Positions 11,986 to 21,192 of a stretch of DNA of 64,000 nt are shown here, piece after piece (position 1 is the first letter of the stretch; each line of letters opens with the position of its first letter). The translations under genes and the position numbers were made by a program. The notes under the pieces were generated by a model that saw only the letters and a list, made by a program, of their open reading frames with translations, made no database searches and was not told the origin of the DNA. This DNA comes from Flammula alnicola (Eukaryota; Basidiomycota; Agaricomycetes; Agaricales; Strophariaceae), in assembly GCA_015499995.1 (NCBI GenBank), contig JADNRV010000057.1, positions 62,001 to 126,000 of the forward strand, in the 5' to 3' direction.

Positions 11986-12552
11986 GGGGGGGAAACAGAT
12001 GACGATCCCGCTCTTGGCTACATGACATCCTTTTATCAGCCTGAACAGCCTCTGGTGACCCTGGATCTGCTCTTGATCGAGTTCATAAATACAACATGTC
12101 AAGATTAGATTCCTCTACTGTATATGTGGCAGTGAGTGGGCATTGCCATTGTCGTGAGTGGATACAACTGCTGACGCGCTGATGCCCCACCTATAGATCC
12201 CATATTTTATTCTTTGTGGCTAAATCCCTGTACGCAGACGTCACGGCCTCAATCAGAGTCGTTGCTATTGGTTGTTACTTAGAAGTTCGTACCACCCAAT
12301 TCCAACAACGGTTGACTAATTGACTCACTATACTTGGACGGCGCCGCACAGCCTCCGAGGCTCTTAGCTTCAATGACATTCGCTGAGAACAAGAAAGCTG
12401 GACTGGGTTCAGGTGTCGACATCGGAGTATATTTGCGGCTCTGGCAGTCGACGAATTCTGGGGCGTGAAGTGAATGTGTCCGAGGGTTTCGAGGGATGTG
12501 ATGGTGGGCCCGGGAGTCGACCTGAGTCGAAAATGTTGAAGTTCAAGACTGT
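11986..12552. other. Intergenic, no gene seen
   Basis: Upstream flank of the Hsp70-like gene up to the target duplication of the hAT-like element. I see no convincing coding frame. It should hold the Hsp70 gene promoter; no TATA or heat-shock element was identified with confidence. Confidence 0.5.
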
Positions 12553-12560
12553 GTGAAGAT
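12553..12560. repeat. 8-bp target-site duplication, left (GTGAAGAT)
   Basis: Identical to 22416-22423 and immediately outside the TAGGGTTGGG terminus. Confidence 0.85.
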
Positions 12561-13134
12561 TAGGGTTGGGTAAAAAAACCCTAGGTTTTTTACCAAAACG
12601 TTTTTTACCGGTAAAATACTGGTAAATTACCAGGTAAATTACCCCCCCTTGGCGGTAGGTCTGTGAGGTTTTTTACTGCATGGCCATGTGATATATATGA
12701 GCCGCGCAGGTGGTGAATTTTTTTTGAAAAGCCTTACGAAAAATCAAATCACGTGATGGTAAATTACCAGTAAAATACTGGTAAATTACCTACTATCCCT
12801 TTCCAGGAGTTTGAAAGTTTCAGGAGTTTGAAAATGTCATTTTCCTCCCGCATTTTTGAAGCTACCTTCACCACGACTTACATACATATATACATATACA
12901 CTATCCCATCATGAATATCTAAAAAAAATTGAAGTTTGAGGTTGCTGAGTCGCATAATTGAGAAAATGCGATTTTGAATACATTAAAGAGGCCAATGTAT
13001 ACGAATGTTGGCTCAGATCCAGCCCGATCCTGCACTTCATTTCCCTCGGGGTTTGGGCAAAACATTCTACTCACTGATGCGATGTGATATCCAAAACCCT
13101 ACATTTTAAAGTGGACTCCTTCTTACAGGAGTTG

Positions 13135-13626
13135 TGTTACGATGTTCAAGTAACAACGTTAAAGATAAGTGTTCTTATCTCTAAGTGATACCTTAATCGT
13201 ATCTTCAAGCAACTGCTAAGTCAATCGTTCGTACTTAGAGGTTGGACTCGAACCAACTTAAGTATTCGTGAGTTTCGTTATAAGAAGACTTGGCTGTTGC
13301 CGTGTATTCTCAAGAACTAGCTAAAGAACAAGCATACGAACTACTGTGTTTTATACTAGTTAAAGATGCGAACGGACCAAGTGTCAAGGTAGCGGAAGCG
13401 TATCGAAGTGACTCCTCTAGAGTCAGAAAAGAATAGTACAGTAAGCCAAAAGGTATGCCGACGATGATCGTGTCGTTGGGCTAAATATAGTACATATTAA
13501 AAATAGAGTCGGAACCGGAAAGATGCTCGTATCAGAACGGAATTGTCCAGTACTGCTGGGCTACATCACAAGATAGACAAAAGGGATAAAGTAGAGAAAA
13601 ATAGGGCGGGCCGACGAACCGTAACA
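13135..13626 (-). repeat. 3' LTR
   Basis: 492 bp bounded by TGTTAC and GTAACA, nearly identical to 19939-20430. It is the 3' LTR with respect to the minus-strand genes. Confidence 0.95.
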
Positions 13627-13637
13627 TTACCCCCCTG
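13627..13637 (-). promoter_or_regulatory. Polypurine tract
   Basis: The minus strand reads CAGGGGGGTAA directly before the 3' LTR, the expected place and composition for the plus-strand primer. Confidence 0.7.
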
Positions 13638-13660
13638 TTATGGTCGAGATTCCAGCTCGA

Positions 13661-14782
13661 CTAGTTCCCATACGGTTCTCCGGAGATGTTGGCTTCCGCT
13701 TCTGGGTCCAAGGAGTAGTCTCCTTGAAGGTCGATGGGACTATCATCCTGGGAGGAGCTGCTGGAGGCACTCCAGCGGGGGCAGTCCGACTGCACGTGGC
13801 CAGGGCGAGACTCGTGGCAAACCTGGCATATGAACCGCGAACAGTCCTTTTTTACGTGGTCGGTGGCTCCGCAGATGAAACAGATATGACCGTAGCGCCT
13901 AGCCGTAGAGGCGGCAGGGTTGGTAGGTCGAACGGGAGCGGTCCGTCTGAGGGTGCGGGGACGCTGACCGGCAATCGACGAGTTCGAGGTTTCGACGGAA
14001 ATGGGAAATATGCCAAGACTGGCGTTGGCTCTATTGACGCGTCTCCTTCGGCGAAGGGAAAAGATGGGCTCGACGCGATCTGCGAGTCCGTGCCACATAG
14101 CCTGGTCGAAGGCGTTGAGTGCGATGGTGCGTTGACGGGCCAGTTCCAGGGTCAGGTTGTCGATAGTTTGATGGGCGTTGTGAATGATTTCTACATTGTA
14201 TTGCAGGTGATAATTTCCAGTGACTGCCTCGATGATTTGGTCGAAGTCCCTGTCCGAAAGAATCTCCAATCGAAATTCTTCGTAAGTAAGGAGTGGGACA
14301 TGAGCCGTGGACCATGGTGCAGGGACCGAGCGACCGGTGGGGATTTCGCCAGGCTCTAAGGAACCTTGGCATGCCTGGGGACCTGGCTCCGAAGAGCGAT
14401 CGGAGGCATCGGCGGTGGCTCTGAAATTCTGGACAGCACGGTCTATGGCCGAACGTCGGGAGGCTGGGGTACCGCGGAGAGTGGGGCGACGTAGAGGAAT
14501 CCGGTTTGGGCCGGTGGCGTGGGACGAGGTTGCTGAGGAAATGGTTATCGCGGGATCTGGGCTGGTAGGGACCGGAGTTGGGGAGGCCGATGGTACGGGT
14601 ACGGGTTCCAGTGCATTGGCCTGAGCGTTGGCGTCGACGATTTGTTGGATGTACTGTGAAGCCCCAGACATATCTGAGTGGGTTTGGGAATGAGGTAGCA
14701 GGATGTGATTTGTCCTGCTTAAATACAAATTTTGGTACACTATGGGATTCTTTTCGACAACCCCTATGGTCCTCCGACTCAT
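13661..14782 (-). CDS. Accessory ORF4 with two CCHC zinc knuckles
   Basis: 373 codons. The ATG overlaps the ORF3 stop as ATGA (14782-14779); a second possible start, MSGASQYIQQIVDAN, lies downstream. After a Pro/Ser/Thr-rich N-terminal half comes a gag-like helical part (LTYEEFRLEILSDRDFDQI...LTLELARQRTIALNAFDQA). Two zinc knuckles follow, CFICGATDHVKKDC and CQVCHESRPGHVQSDC, then an acidic tail. It is a second nucleic-acid-binding, gag-like protein after pol, an unusual position. Antisense frames over this region are shadows. Confidence 0.75.
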   Translation of the reverse strand: MSRRTIGVVEKNPIVYQNLYLSRTNHILLPHSQTHSDMSGASQYIQQIVDANAQANALEPVPVPSASPTPVPTSPDPAITISSATSSHATGPNRIPLRRPTLRGTPASRRSAIDRAVQNFRATADASDRSSEPGPQACQGSLEPGEIPTGRSVPAPWSTAHVPLLTYEEFRLEILSDRDFDQIIEAVTGNYHLQYNVEIIHNAHQTIDNLTLELARQRTIALNAFDQAMWHGLADRVEPIFSLRRRRRVNRANASLGIFPISVETSNSSIAGQRPRTLRRTAPVRPTNPAASTARRYGHICFICGATDHVKKDCSRFICQVCHESRPGHVQSDCPRWSASSSSSQDDSPIDLQGDYSLDPEAEANISGEPYGN

Positions 14783-15297
14783 TTGGTGCGCTGCCGGAAT
14801 GACTTGGCTAAGTCTTCGAATGACTTGGTTAATTTGCGAAGGGAGGACAGGATCGGTTCTGACCGAGCCTTCTTGATAATCGTTCGCCCATAGGCCATCG
14901 GGGTCGGGTCTTCTTGTGTCGGGGTGACGGAAAACCGGGATGCGGGTTCAGGAGAAAGGGAGATTATCGGGTTGTTCTTAGTCAGAATGACCTGGGTAAG
15001 GGGATCAAGAGACCCTCTGGTGACTCGCCATGGGAGGGAGGTGTCTTCGGGGTCGACTGGTATTTTCTTGATGTTTTCTTCTTTCATGTATTCTTCTAAC
15101 TCCTCTCTGCGCCATTCTAACCGGCGTCTGATTTCTTGGAGATTTTGGATCGCGATGGTGCCGTCGTCATGAGGGACGTTAACTGGTTTCCATTCTGCGA
15201 ATAGTGAAGGGCATCGGGGAGAGTGGTATGGTAATTCCGGGAATAGGTCTTCGAATTCGGAAGGTGGGACCCAAGTATAGAAGGTGATGGGCGCCAT
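14779..15297 (-). CDS. Accessory ORF3 of the retrotransposon
   Basis: 172 codons starting MAPITFYTWVPPSEFEDL, six bases after the pol stop (TAA CCC GAA ATG) and in the same frame as pol. It has a charged helical middle (EIRRRLEWRREELEEYMKEE) and a basic C terminus. I recognise no domain. It shares strand and spacing with gag-pol and lies inside the LTRs, so it belongs to the element. Expression could be by stop readthrough, reinitiation or a spliced RNA; nothing in the sequence decides this. Confidence 0.7.
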   Translation of the reverse strand: MAPITFYTWVPPSEFEDLFPELPYHSPRCPSLFAEWKPVNVPHDDGTIAIQNLQEIRRRLEWRREELEEYMKEENIKKIPVDPEDTSLPWRVTRGSLDPLTQVILTKNNPIISLSPEPASRFSVTPTQEDPTPMAYGRTIIKKARSEPILSSLRKLTKSFEDLAKSFRQRTK

Positions 15298-15303
15298 TTC
15301 GGG

Positions 15304-18300
15304 TTAATCGTTGTGAGTGATGTGCAGGCGCTGTTGATAGTCGTGCAGGATATCCTGTGCGTTGTCAAAAGATGACTCAGGTTCCCACGTGGCTTCGGTG
15401 ATCGGATATCCGATCCATTTCACAAGGTATCTGTAGTGATTGTTCCGGAACCGTCGGTGGTTAATAATAGATTCCACTTCATACTCGTGTTCTCCTCCTA
15501 CGTCGTCTGGTGGCGGTCTGGTGAAGTTGGGACCGTGTACGTCGTTTTCTTCATAAGGCATGAGTAGGGTGGCGTGGAAGACATCGTGGATTCGCCAGGT
15601 GGATGGGAGTTCTAGCCTATACGTTACTGGTCCTAGGACGTCTTTGATCGGGAACGGTCCTTCGCGTCTAGGTGCCATTTTCTTGTTGTAACGCGTTTTC
15701 AGGTTTCGGGAATCTAGCCATACCAGTTGTCCTTGTTTAAATGGTTTAAAGTTTGATCGAATCCGTTCCGCGATCCTGGCCCTAGCGAGTTCGTGAGCCG
15801 CTAGAGCTTCATTTCGATCCTTGTCAAGCTGACGGAGTCTTTCTTCTACATCAGGGAAGTCGGTATGTTCGAAGGAAGTGGGTATAGGCACGGGGGAGTA
15901 ACCCAAGGATAGCTCGAAAGGAGTCTTCTGTCGGTCTGCGTGTCTTCGATTGTTGTGGGTAAATTCCAGAATTCTGACGTTTTTCTTCCAAGTGGTTGGA
16001 TTGGATGAACAGTAGATTGAAAAGTAGGCTTCAATTTCCTGATTAAACCTCTCTGTAGAGCCGTCTGTCTGAGGATGGAAGGCTGTAGACAATTTGGACT
16101 TTATTCCAAGTAGCTTCAGAAGTTCCTGGAAGGCTTTCGCAGCGAATCGGGGGTCTCTGTCAGAGGTAATTGCGTCGGGGAGTCCATATCTTTTGTAAAG
16201 GTTGTCCAATAAGAGTTGACCGGTGCCTTCATGATCGATCGAAATTGAGCAGGGTATAGCAATCACCCCCTTTGTAGACTTATAGTCGACCACGACTAAT
16301 AATGCATTGCATCCGTCTACTGGAGGTAGATCCGTGATAAAGTCCATTGACGGTTCTGCCCAAGGTCTGTTCGAGTTTTGTCCTTCCGCAGGGAGTAGGG
16401 CCGGTTTCGAGGGCATCCTGTTGATTTTGAATTGTTGGCAGGGTCCGCATCCTTTGACATAATTTTTGACGAATGTCCTAAGTCCTGGCCACCAATAGTG
16501 TTGTCTGACTGCGTTGAATGTTTCCAATTCTCCTGGGTGTCCTGCCGTGGGAGAGTCGTGATAGCGTTTTAGAATGTCGCGCCTGAGTGATAGATCGTTC
16601 GGAATATAGTTTTTTCCTTTGTAGAAGAGTAATTTCTTGTCGTCCTTGTATTCCATTGTCCAGTCTTGCAGTTCTCTTCGAGCTTCTGCTGGTCCGAGTT
16701 CAAGCAGCAATTTGACAGCTTTGCTGGCTTCGTCGTCGAGGTTATCGGTTTGCATGATTTTATCTTGCAGTTCGACGTCGATAAGTCGAATAAACATGTC
16801 ATTTGGCAGAAGGGTGACGTCTTCATTGTCGTTGTCATCGTCCGGTACATGGTCTGGTCTTCTAGATAATGCATCGGCTTGTACCATCTTGGTGCCGGCC
16901 TGATGAACGAGTTTGATGTCGTATTCCGATAGTAATAACGACCATCGTGCTTGTCTTCGGTTCAATCGCTGTGCCGAGCGGAAGTAGGTGAGATTCTTAT
17001 GGTCGGAGAGTACGGTTGTCGTATGCGGTGATCCTTGGATATAATGTCTCCAGTCTTGCAGGGCTCTGATAATCGCAAGTAATTCTCGGTCGTAAATTTC
17101 ATAGTTTCGTTCCGCTGGGGAGAAGGTCTTCGACAGGAATGCGCAAGGATGTCTGGCACCGTTTACATCTAGCTGGGAGAGCACCGCACCCGAGGCATAT
17201 TTTGAAGCATCGCATTCAATTTGGAAGGTTGCTGGTGAGTTGCGCATGCCGAAGAACATGACCATAGGTTCGAAAAGCCCTTTGTTGGTCTTGAAGGCAG
17301 CTTTCCATTGGTCTCCGTCTCTGATTCTGACGTTGTTGTACCCCCATCGGATGTCGAGCTTAGTGAAGTACTTGGCTCCTTTCAGTTTGTCCATTAGTTC
17401 GGGGATGAGGGGCAACGGGTAAGCGTTCGGGATCGTCCATTCGTTCAGGAAGCGATAGTCCTGGCAGGGTCTGAGATCACCATCCTTCTTGTTGGTATAG
17501 AAGAAGGGAGAGGCCATCGGGGATTTTGAGGGTCGAATGTATCCTTTGTCCAAGTTCTCCGTCAAGAATTCTCCAAGTTTCTTTTCTTCTGTCGGAGAAA
17601 GCGCGTAGGTTTTGAAGGACTTGGGTACAAATCCTTCTTTCATCTCGATCTTGTGATCCCATGGTCTTGACTCAGGGAATCGGGAGGCAGCTTTCTTGTC
17701 GAATAGATCCATGTATTCACGGTATTCTTGGGGAATCATTTCTTCCAAGGTCTTCTTCGGGGCGACTTCTTTCTCTGCGAAGGCAAAGGTTTGGGCTGCC
17801 GTGGTCTTGGCGTTGATCCAGGTTTCCTCTGCTTCTGAAGTGAGTTCTCCGTTGATATAAGATATCAACAGATCGGCCGTCGGGTCGATTTCTTCAGTCT
17901 CGACAGTCCTCTTCATTGTGGGAGTATACTCTTCACAAGTGGGGCTCCTGTCGGATCCTAGTGCCGGTTCTGTTTCATTTTCCGTTTCCAGTTTCTGTAC
18001 TCGAGCATCGTCCCAGTGATCTCGCCAAGCCAGGGTTCCTGATCGCCAGTCAATATCGGGGTTTAGATCTTCCAGCCAAGGATATCCTAAGATGATCGAT
18101 TGTTTGCCGAGGCCGGTAATCAAGAATTTGGTCAGGGTGGTTCTTCCGTTCAGGGTCAGGTGCATTATGACGTAGTGAGTAATGGTCCCTTTCTTGTTGT
18201 AGGTCCCGTCCACGTTTTTTGCTTTGATCGGAGTGAGTAGTCGTCGGGGTCGTAGTTCGTGTTCCTTTGCAAAGTTTTGGTCCATAAAAGTTCCTGCTGC

Positions 18301-18462
18301 TCCGGAGTCCAGCAGGGCCGAGGTTTCAACGGTTTCTTCTCGCGTATTTTCACTCGAAAGAGAACAAGGTAAAAGCATAGTCTTATTCTCTATTTCGGCT
18401 ACTAATACAGATTGAACGAGAACATAGGAGGCTACGCACGTTGTATCGTACCCCCTAATCAA
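15304..18462 (-). CDS. pol: pol polyprotein with internal reverse-transcriptase deletion
   Basis: A single 1,052-codon frame with no initiating ATG, as expected for frameshift expression from gag. Domains in order: aspartic protease ALLDSGAAGTF near residue 52; reverse transcriptase from PSKSPMASPFFYTNKKDGD through FFGMRNSPATFQ near residue 412; RNase H from ECDASKYASGAVLSQ; integrase with the HHCC finger HDSPTAGHPGELET to KGCGPCQQ and the DDE residues in MDFITDLP, TSDRDPRF and TDGSTERFNQEIE; and a C-terminal chromodomain EYEVESIINHRRF...YLVKWIGYPITEATWEPE. Between TFQ and IECDAS the fingers/palm segment containing YxDD and the connection is missing. The junction is TTCCAA at 17226-17221. The protein should make integrase but no active polymerase. 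Confidence 0.95.
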   Translation of the reverse strand: MIRGYDTTCVASYVLVQSVLVAEIENKTMLLPCSLSSENTREETVETSALLDSGAAGTFMDQNFAKEHELRPRRLLTPIKAKNVDGTYNKKGTITHYVIMHLTLNGRTTLTKFLITGLGKQSIILGYPWLEDLNPDIDWRSGTLAWRDHWDDARVQKLETENETEPALGSDRSPTCEEYTPTMKRTVETEEIDPTADLLISYINGELTSEAEETWINAKTTAAQTFAFAEKEVAPKKTLEEMIPQEYREYMDLFDKKAASRFPESRPWDHKIEMKEGFVPKSFKTYALSPTEEKKLGEFLTENLDKGYIRPSKSPMASPFFYTNKKDGDLRPCQDYRFLNEWTIPNAYPLPLIPELMDKLKGAKYFTKLDIRWGYNNVRIRDGDQWKAAFKTNKGLFEPMVMFFGMRNSPATFQIECDASKYASGAVLSQLDVNGARHPCAFLSKTFSPAERNYEIYDRELLAIIRALQDWRHYIQGSPHTTTVLSDHKNLTYFRSAQRLNRRQARWSLLLSEYDIKLVHQAGTKMVQADALSRRPDHVPDDDNDNEDVTLLPNDMFIRLIDVELQDKIMQTDNLDDEASKAVKLLLELGPAEARRELQDWTMEYKDDKKLLFYKGKNYIPNDLSLRRDILKRYHDSPTAGHPGELETFNAVRQHYWWPGLRTFVKNYVKGCGPCQQFKINRMPSKPALLPAEGQNSNRPWAEPSMDFITDLPPVDGCNALLVVVDYKSTKGVIAIPCSISIDHEGTGQLLLDNLYKRYGLPDAITSDRDPRFAAKAFQELLKLLGIKSKLSTAFHPQTDGSTERFNQEIEAYFSIYCSSNPTTWKKNVRILEFTHNNRRHADRQKTPFELSLGYSPVPIPTSFEHTDFPDVEERLRQLDKDRNEALAAHELARARIAERIRSNFKPFKQGQLVWLDSRNLKTRYNKKMAPRREGPFPIKDVLGPVTYRLELPSTWRIHDVFHATLLMPYEENDVHGPNFTRPPPDDVGGEHEYEVESIINHRRFRNNHYRYLVKWIGYPITEATWEPESSFDNAQDILHDYQQRLHITHND

Positions 18463-19784
18463 AAATCCTTTCCTAAGTCATCCAAACAGTCAGTTCTTTC
18501 GGTTTTGTCCAGTTCTTCGATAAGTGCGCGGATGTGCGCGCCCGTTTCTCGTCCAGTCATTTTCTTTTTGGCTGGTGGGTTCGGGTTCTTCCAATTCGGG
18601 TTCGGGTTCGAGTTCGTTCTCCAGGGCTTGTTCGCGTTCGCATTCGTGTTCGTTCTTCGTTTCGGGCAGTCTCGAGCCAGATGTCCAGTCTGCTCGCAGA
18701 TAAAGCAAGCTCCTCAGCGGCGCAGGTCGTTTCGTTTCTCTACAGACATGGCATCGATGTCCATAGCGTCTGGGTCTCAGGGCTTGTAGGAGAATGGTCT
18801 CCTTTCAGGTCGTTCGGGTTTCGGGGTGGAAGGTTGCCCTTCGTATCTCGCAGAAATCGTCCTAGAGATATTGGCGGCGGTGTCTCGCTTCTTGGCTGCA
18901 TCATACCATCCTTGGAGAGTTGTGGGAGGTGTGTCGCTAGTCATGATTGCTTCTCTCAACTTCTTTCTGATTGATCTTCGGAACAGATCAATCAGGGCCA
19001 GTGGATCGGTAATGCCTGATTTCATGACGAGGATCTTGAAGTCGTTGATGTGCTCGTCCATCGTCTTCTTCCCCTGTCTGATGTCGTAGAGTTTTCCTAA
19101 GGCATTTCCTTGCGAGTCGGTAATGGCGTAGTCGACGTCAATCTGAGTTTTGAAGGCGTCCCAGGTTCCTAGATTTAAATGGGTTGGAACCGTAGCGGTG
19201 GCTGCTACCATATGAGAGTCATAGAATTGCTCTGCCCAGGCTGCAGCAGCTCCTTCGGTCATAAAGGAGAGAGCGAATCCTATTTTCTTCTCATCGGTGT
19301 CGTAGACAGCACTGTTGATCTTGAGGTAGAGGAGTACTGATTTCATCCATGGTGTATATTTTTCAATATCGCCATTGAAATTCTGGGGACGGTTCAGGTT
19401 TATTTCCTTCGCTGGTGCTGCCATTGGTACAGTGGTCTGTTGTCCTGGTGGTCCTGGCGGTGGAGGTGGAGGTGGAGGTGGACCTCTCGGGGGTTGTCGT
19501 CCCGGGGGAGGTGAGAGTTCCTCTGAAGAACTAGGAGGGTCAGGGGGAGGTGCAGAGCTTTCGCTAGTACCTTGAGGAAAGTCGTTTCGATCGTCGAAGA
19601 TAGAAGGGAACTGAACGGGGGTCCTTTCTCCTGAAGAGGTCTGTGTAGGAGTGAGAGGGCGTTCTTGTTCTTCGAGGGTTTCGGAGAGTTGCCGGGAAGA
19701 GGTGCTAGGGGTGAACGGTTCGGGTGTGGGTTCTACTGGGATCTGTTCTCGAGTGGAGGATCGAGTGATTCGGGTTCTAGCCAA
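18459..19784 (-). pseudogene. gag: gag, interrupted by two in-frame TGA codons
   Basis: The capsid region is recognisable: a Pro/Ser-rich leader, then MAAPAKEINLNRPQNFNGD, YTPWMKSVLLYL, AAAWAEQFYDSH, LGKLYDIRQGKKTMDEHIN and LIDLFRRSIRKKL. Frame 0 meets TGA at 18779-18777, continues DPDAMDIDAMSVEKRNDLRR, meets TGA again at 18716-18714, then reads the CCHC zinc knuckle CFICEQTGHLARDC and an Asn/Pro-rich linker to a final TGA at 18461-18459. The first two stops separate capsid from nucleocapsid and look like CGA-to-TGA or similar point changes. No ATG precedes MAAPAKE in frame, so the true start is uncertain. The gag end overlaps pol, which is in the -1 frame, across GGATTTTTGA. Confidence 0.8.
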
Positions 19785-19926
19785 GGAAGATGCAGTTGGC
19801 CTGTTTAGAGAGCTCTTCGGAGGCGTTTCATTTTTTTCGGACTCCGGGGAGTCCTTAGTTCGGTTCGGGTTTCGTTTTGTTCGGTGGAGTGTCCCAAGTG
19901 CTGAATAGCAAGTGGAGGTTTTGAGG

Positions 19927-19937
19927 AGCTAGTTCTT
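19927..19937 (-). promoter_or_regulatory. Primer-binding site, self-primed type
   Basis: One base after the 5' LTR the minus strand reads AAGAACTAGCT, exactly complementary over 11 nt to AGCTAGTTCTT inside the LTR at 20126-20116. It does not resemble a tRNA 3' end complement (no TGG start). The arrangement matches the known Tf1/Tf2 mechanism, in which the 5' end of the element mRNA folds back and primes minus-strand synthesis. The mechanism here is inference from the 11-nt match and the TATA spacing. Confidence 0.65.
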
Positions 19938-19938
19938 T

Positions 19939-20430
19939 TGTTACGATGTTCAAGTAACAACATTAAAGATAAGTGTTCTTATCTCTAAGTGATACCTTAA
20001 TCGTATCTTCAAGCAACTGCTAAGTCAATCGTTCGTACTTAGAGGTTGGACTCGAACCAACTTAAGTATTCGTGAGTTTCGTTATAAGAAGACTTGGCTG
20101 TTGCCGTGTATTCTCAAGAACTAGCTAAAGAACAAGCATACGAACTACTGTGTTTTATACTAGTTAAAGATGCGAACGGACCAAGTGTCAAGGTAGCGGA
20201 AGCGTATCGAAGTGACTCCTCTAGAGTCAGAAAAGAATAGTACAGTAAGCCAAAAGGTATGCCGACGATGATCGTGTCGTTGGGCTAAATATAGTACATA
20301 TTAAAAATAGAGTCGGAACCGGAAAGATGCTCGTATCAGAACGGAATTGTCCAGTACTGCTGGGCTACATCACAAGATAGACAAAAGGGATAAAGTAGAG
20401 AAAAATAGGGCGGGCCGACGAACTGTAACA
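19939..20430 (-). repeat. 5' LTR
   Basis: 492 bp bounded by TGTTAC and GTAACA. It carries the probable promoter: TATAAAA at 20159-20153 on the minus strand, followed 27-33 nt later by AGCTAGTTCTT at 20126-20116, whose complement is the primer site. Confidence 0.95.
20153..20159 (-). promoter_or_regulatory. TATA box of the 5' LTR
   Basis: TATAAAA on the minus strand, 27-33 nt upstream of the inferred transcript start at 20126. The same box exists in the 3' LTR. Confidence 0.65.
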
Positions 20431-20697
20431 AGTTGAGAAATAGTGGTTTTTGCGATTTGAAGAGTGACACGCGGTGACGTTTTGCATGGGAATCAGGGCA
20501 AGCTGCGGTGAAAACCAGCAGGAATTTGATGTGACAACGTCGTGACATGACTTTCAATCTCCTGATATCTTCGACTTTTGAGCACCGGGAAGGCTCCGCG
20601 TTCATCTATAGCCAACTTTCTAAGGAATAGACTATCTAGTCGAATAGAAGACAAAAAACCGCATATTCTGGCACAGCTTGAGGGCACTTTTGAGTTT

Positions 20698-20732
20698 CCG
20701 CCTTGAACTTTAAATATATAAAAGGAAGGTCC
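20698..20732. repeat. Internal inverted repeat, left arm
   Basis: Reads CCGCCTTGAACTTTAAATAT through AAGGAAGGTCC and is the near-perfect inverse of 22213-22245. The arms enclose the captured gene fragments. Confidence 0.6.
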
Positions 20733-21044
20733 TAAGAATAACTCCCGCCCTCTGCGCCTCTGTTTGCAGTTTGGGCGACATGGCGCGATCGACGCCGATC
20801 GTTGCAAAGACGTATCTGGATGCGCCGTGGATTCTGGCTCTGTACAATCTCCTCGCGTTCATGATTTCTTGACCACGGCAGATGCTGGACACCGCCGTTG
20901 GCAAAAATCATCGGAATGTCTTCCTTTTCAAAGTTCAAGCTCGCATTCACAAATTTCTTCACTTGGGAGTGCCTCTCGATGTAACGTCTATCTAAATGTG
21001 AGTAACTGTAACTTGGATTCAGAAGCTTGAGGTGGCATAGACAA

Positions 21045-21132
21045 ACCGCTTTCGTGACCTTGTAGTCGCTTCAAGGGCTTCCATCCTTCAACGTTAATCT
21101 CGTCTGAGCCCCAGATCTTCCCTCGAGCATTT
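21045..21132 (-). pseudogene. Fragment of HIRA/Hir1-like WD40 protein
   Basis: The minus strand encodes GKIWGSDEINVEGWKPLKR followed by LQGHES. This closely matches my recollection of the inter-blade segment and start of a WD repeat in fungal Hir1/HIRA histone-chaperone proteins. Only about 30 residues are preserved, and flanking frames do not extend the match with confidence. It faces the ATM1 fragment on the opposite strand and appears to be captured host DNA inside the hAT-like element. Confidence 0.5.
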
Positions 21133-21192
21133 CTAAGAATCAATTTCACATTAGAAAAGAACGCAAAGAACATAAGTATAATTCTATGACCC

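Larger units (their letters stand above)
13135..20430 (-). mobile_element. Ty3/gypsy chromovirus LTR retrotransposon
   Basis: A 7,296-bp element lies on the minus strand with two 492-bp LTRs (TGTTAC...GTAACA) and a perfect 5-bp target duplication AGTTG at 13130-13134 and 20431-20435. Order on the minus strand: LTR, primer site, gag, pol (protease, reverse transcriptase, RNase H, integrase, chromodomain), ORF3, ORF4 with zinc knuckles, polypurine tract, LTR. By eye I find only two LTR differences (13158/19962 region G versus A; 13620/20424 region C versus T), both transitions at CpG. The insertion is therefore recent. The reverse transcriptase lacks its catalytic centre, so the copy cannot be autonomous. 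It sits inside the hAT-like element and is therefore younger than it. Confidence 0.95.

Noticed and set aside
13661..15297. Antisense plus-strand frames over the retrotransposon 3' region as genes
   Set aside because: They mirror the codon pattern of the minus-strand ORF3/ORF4, have no motifs, and run against the element's direction.
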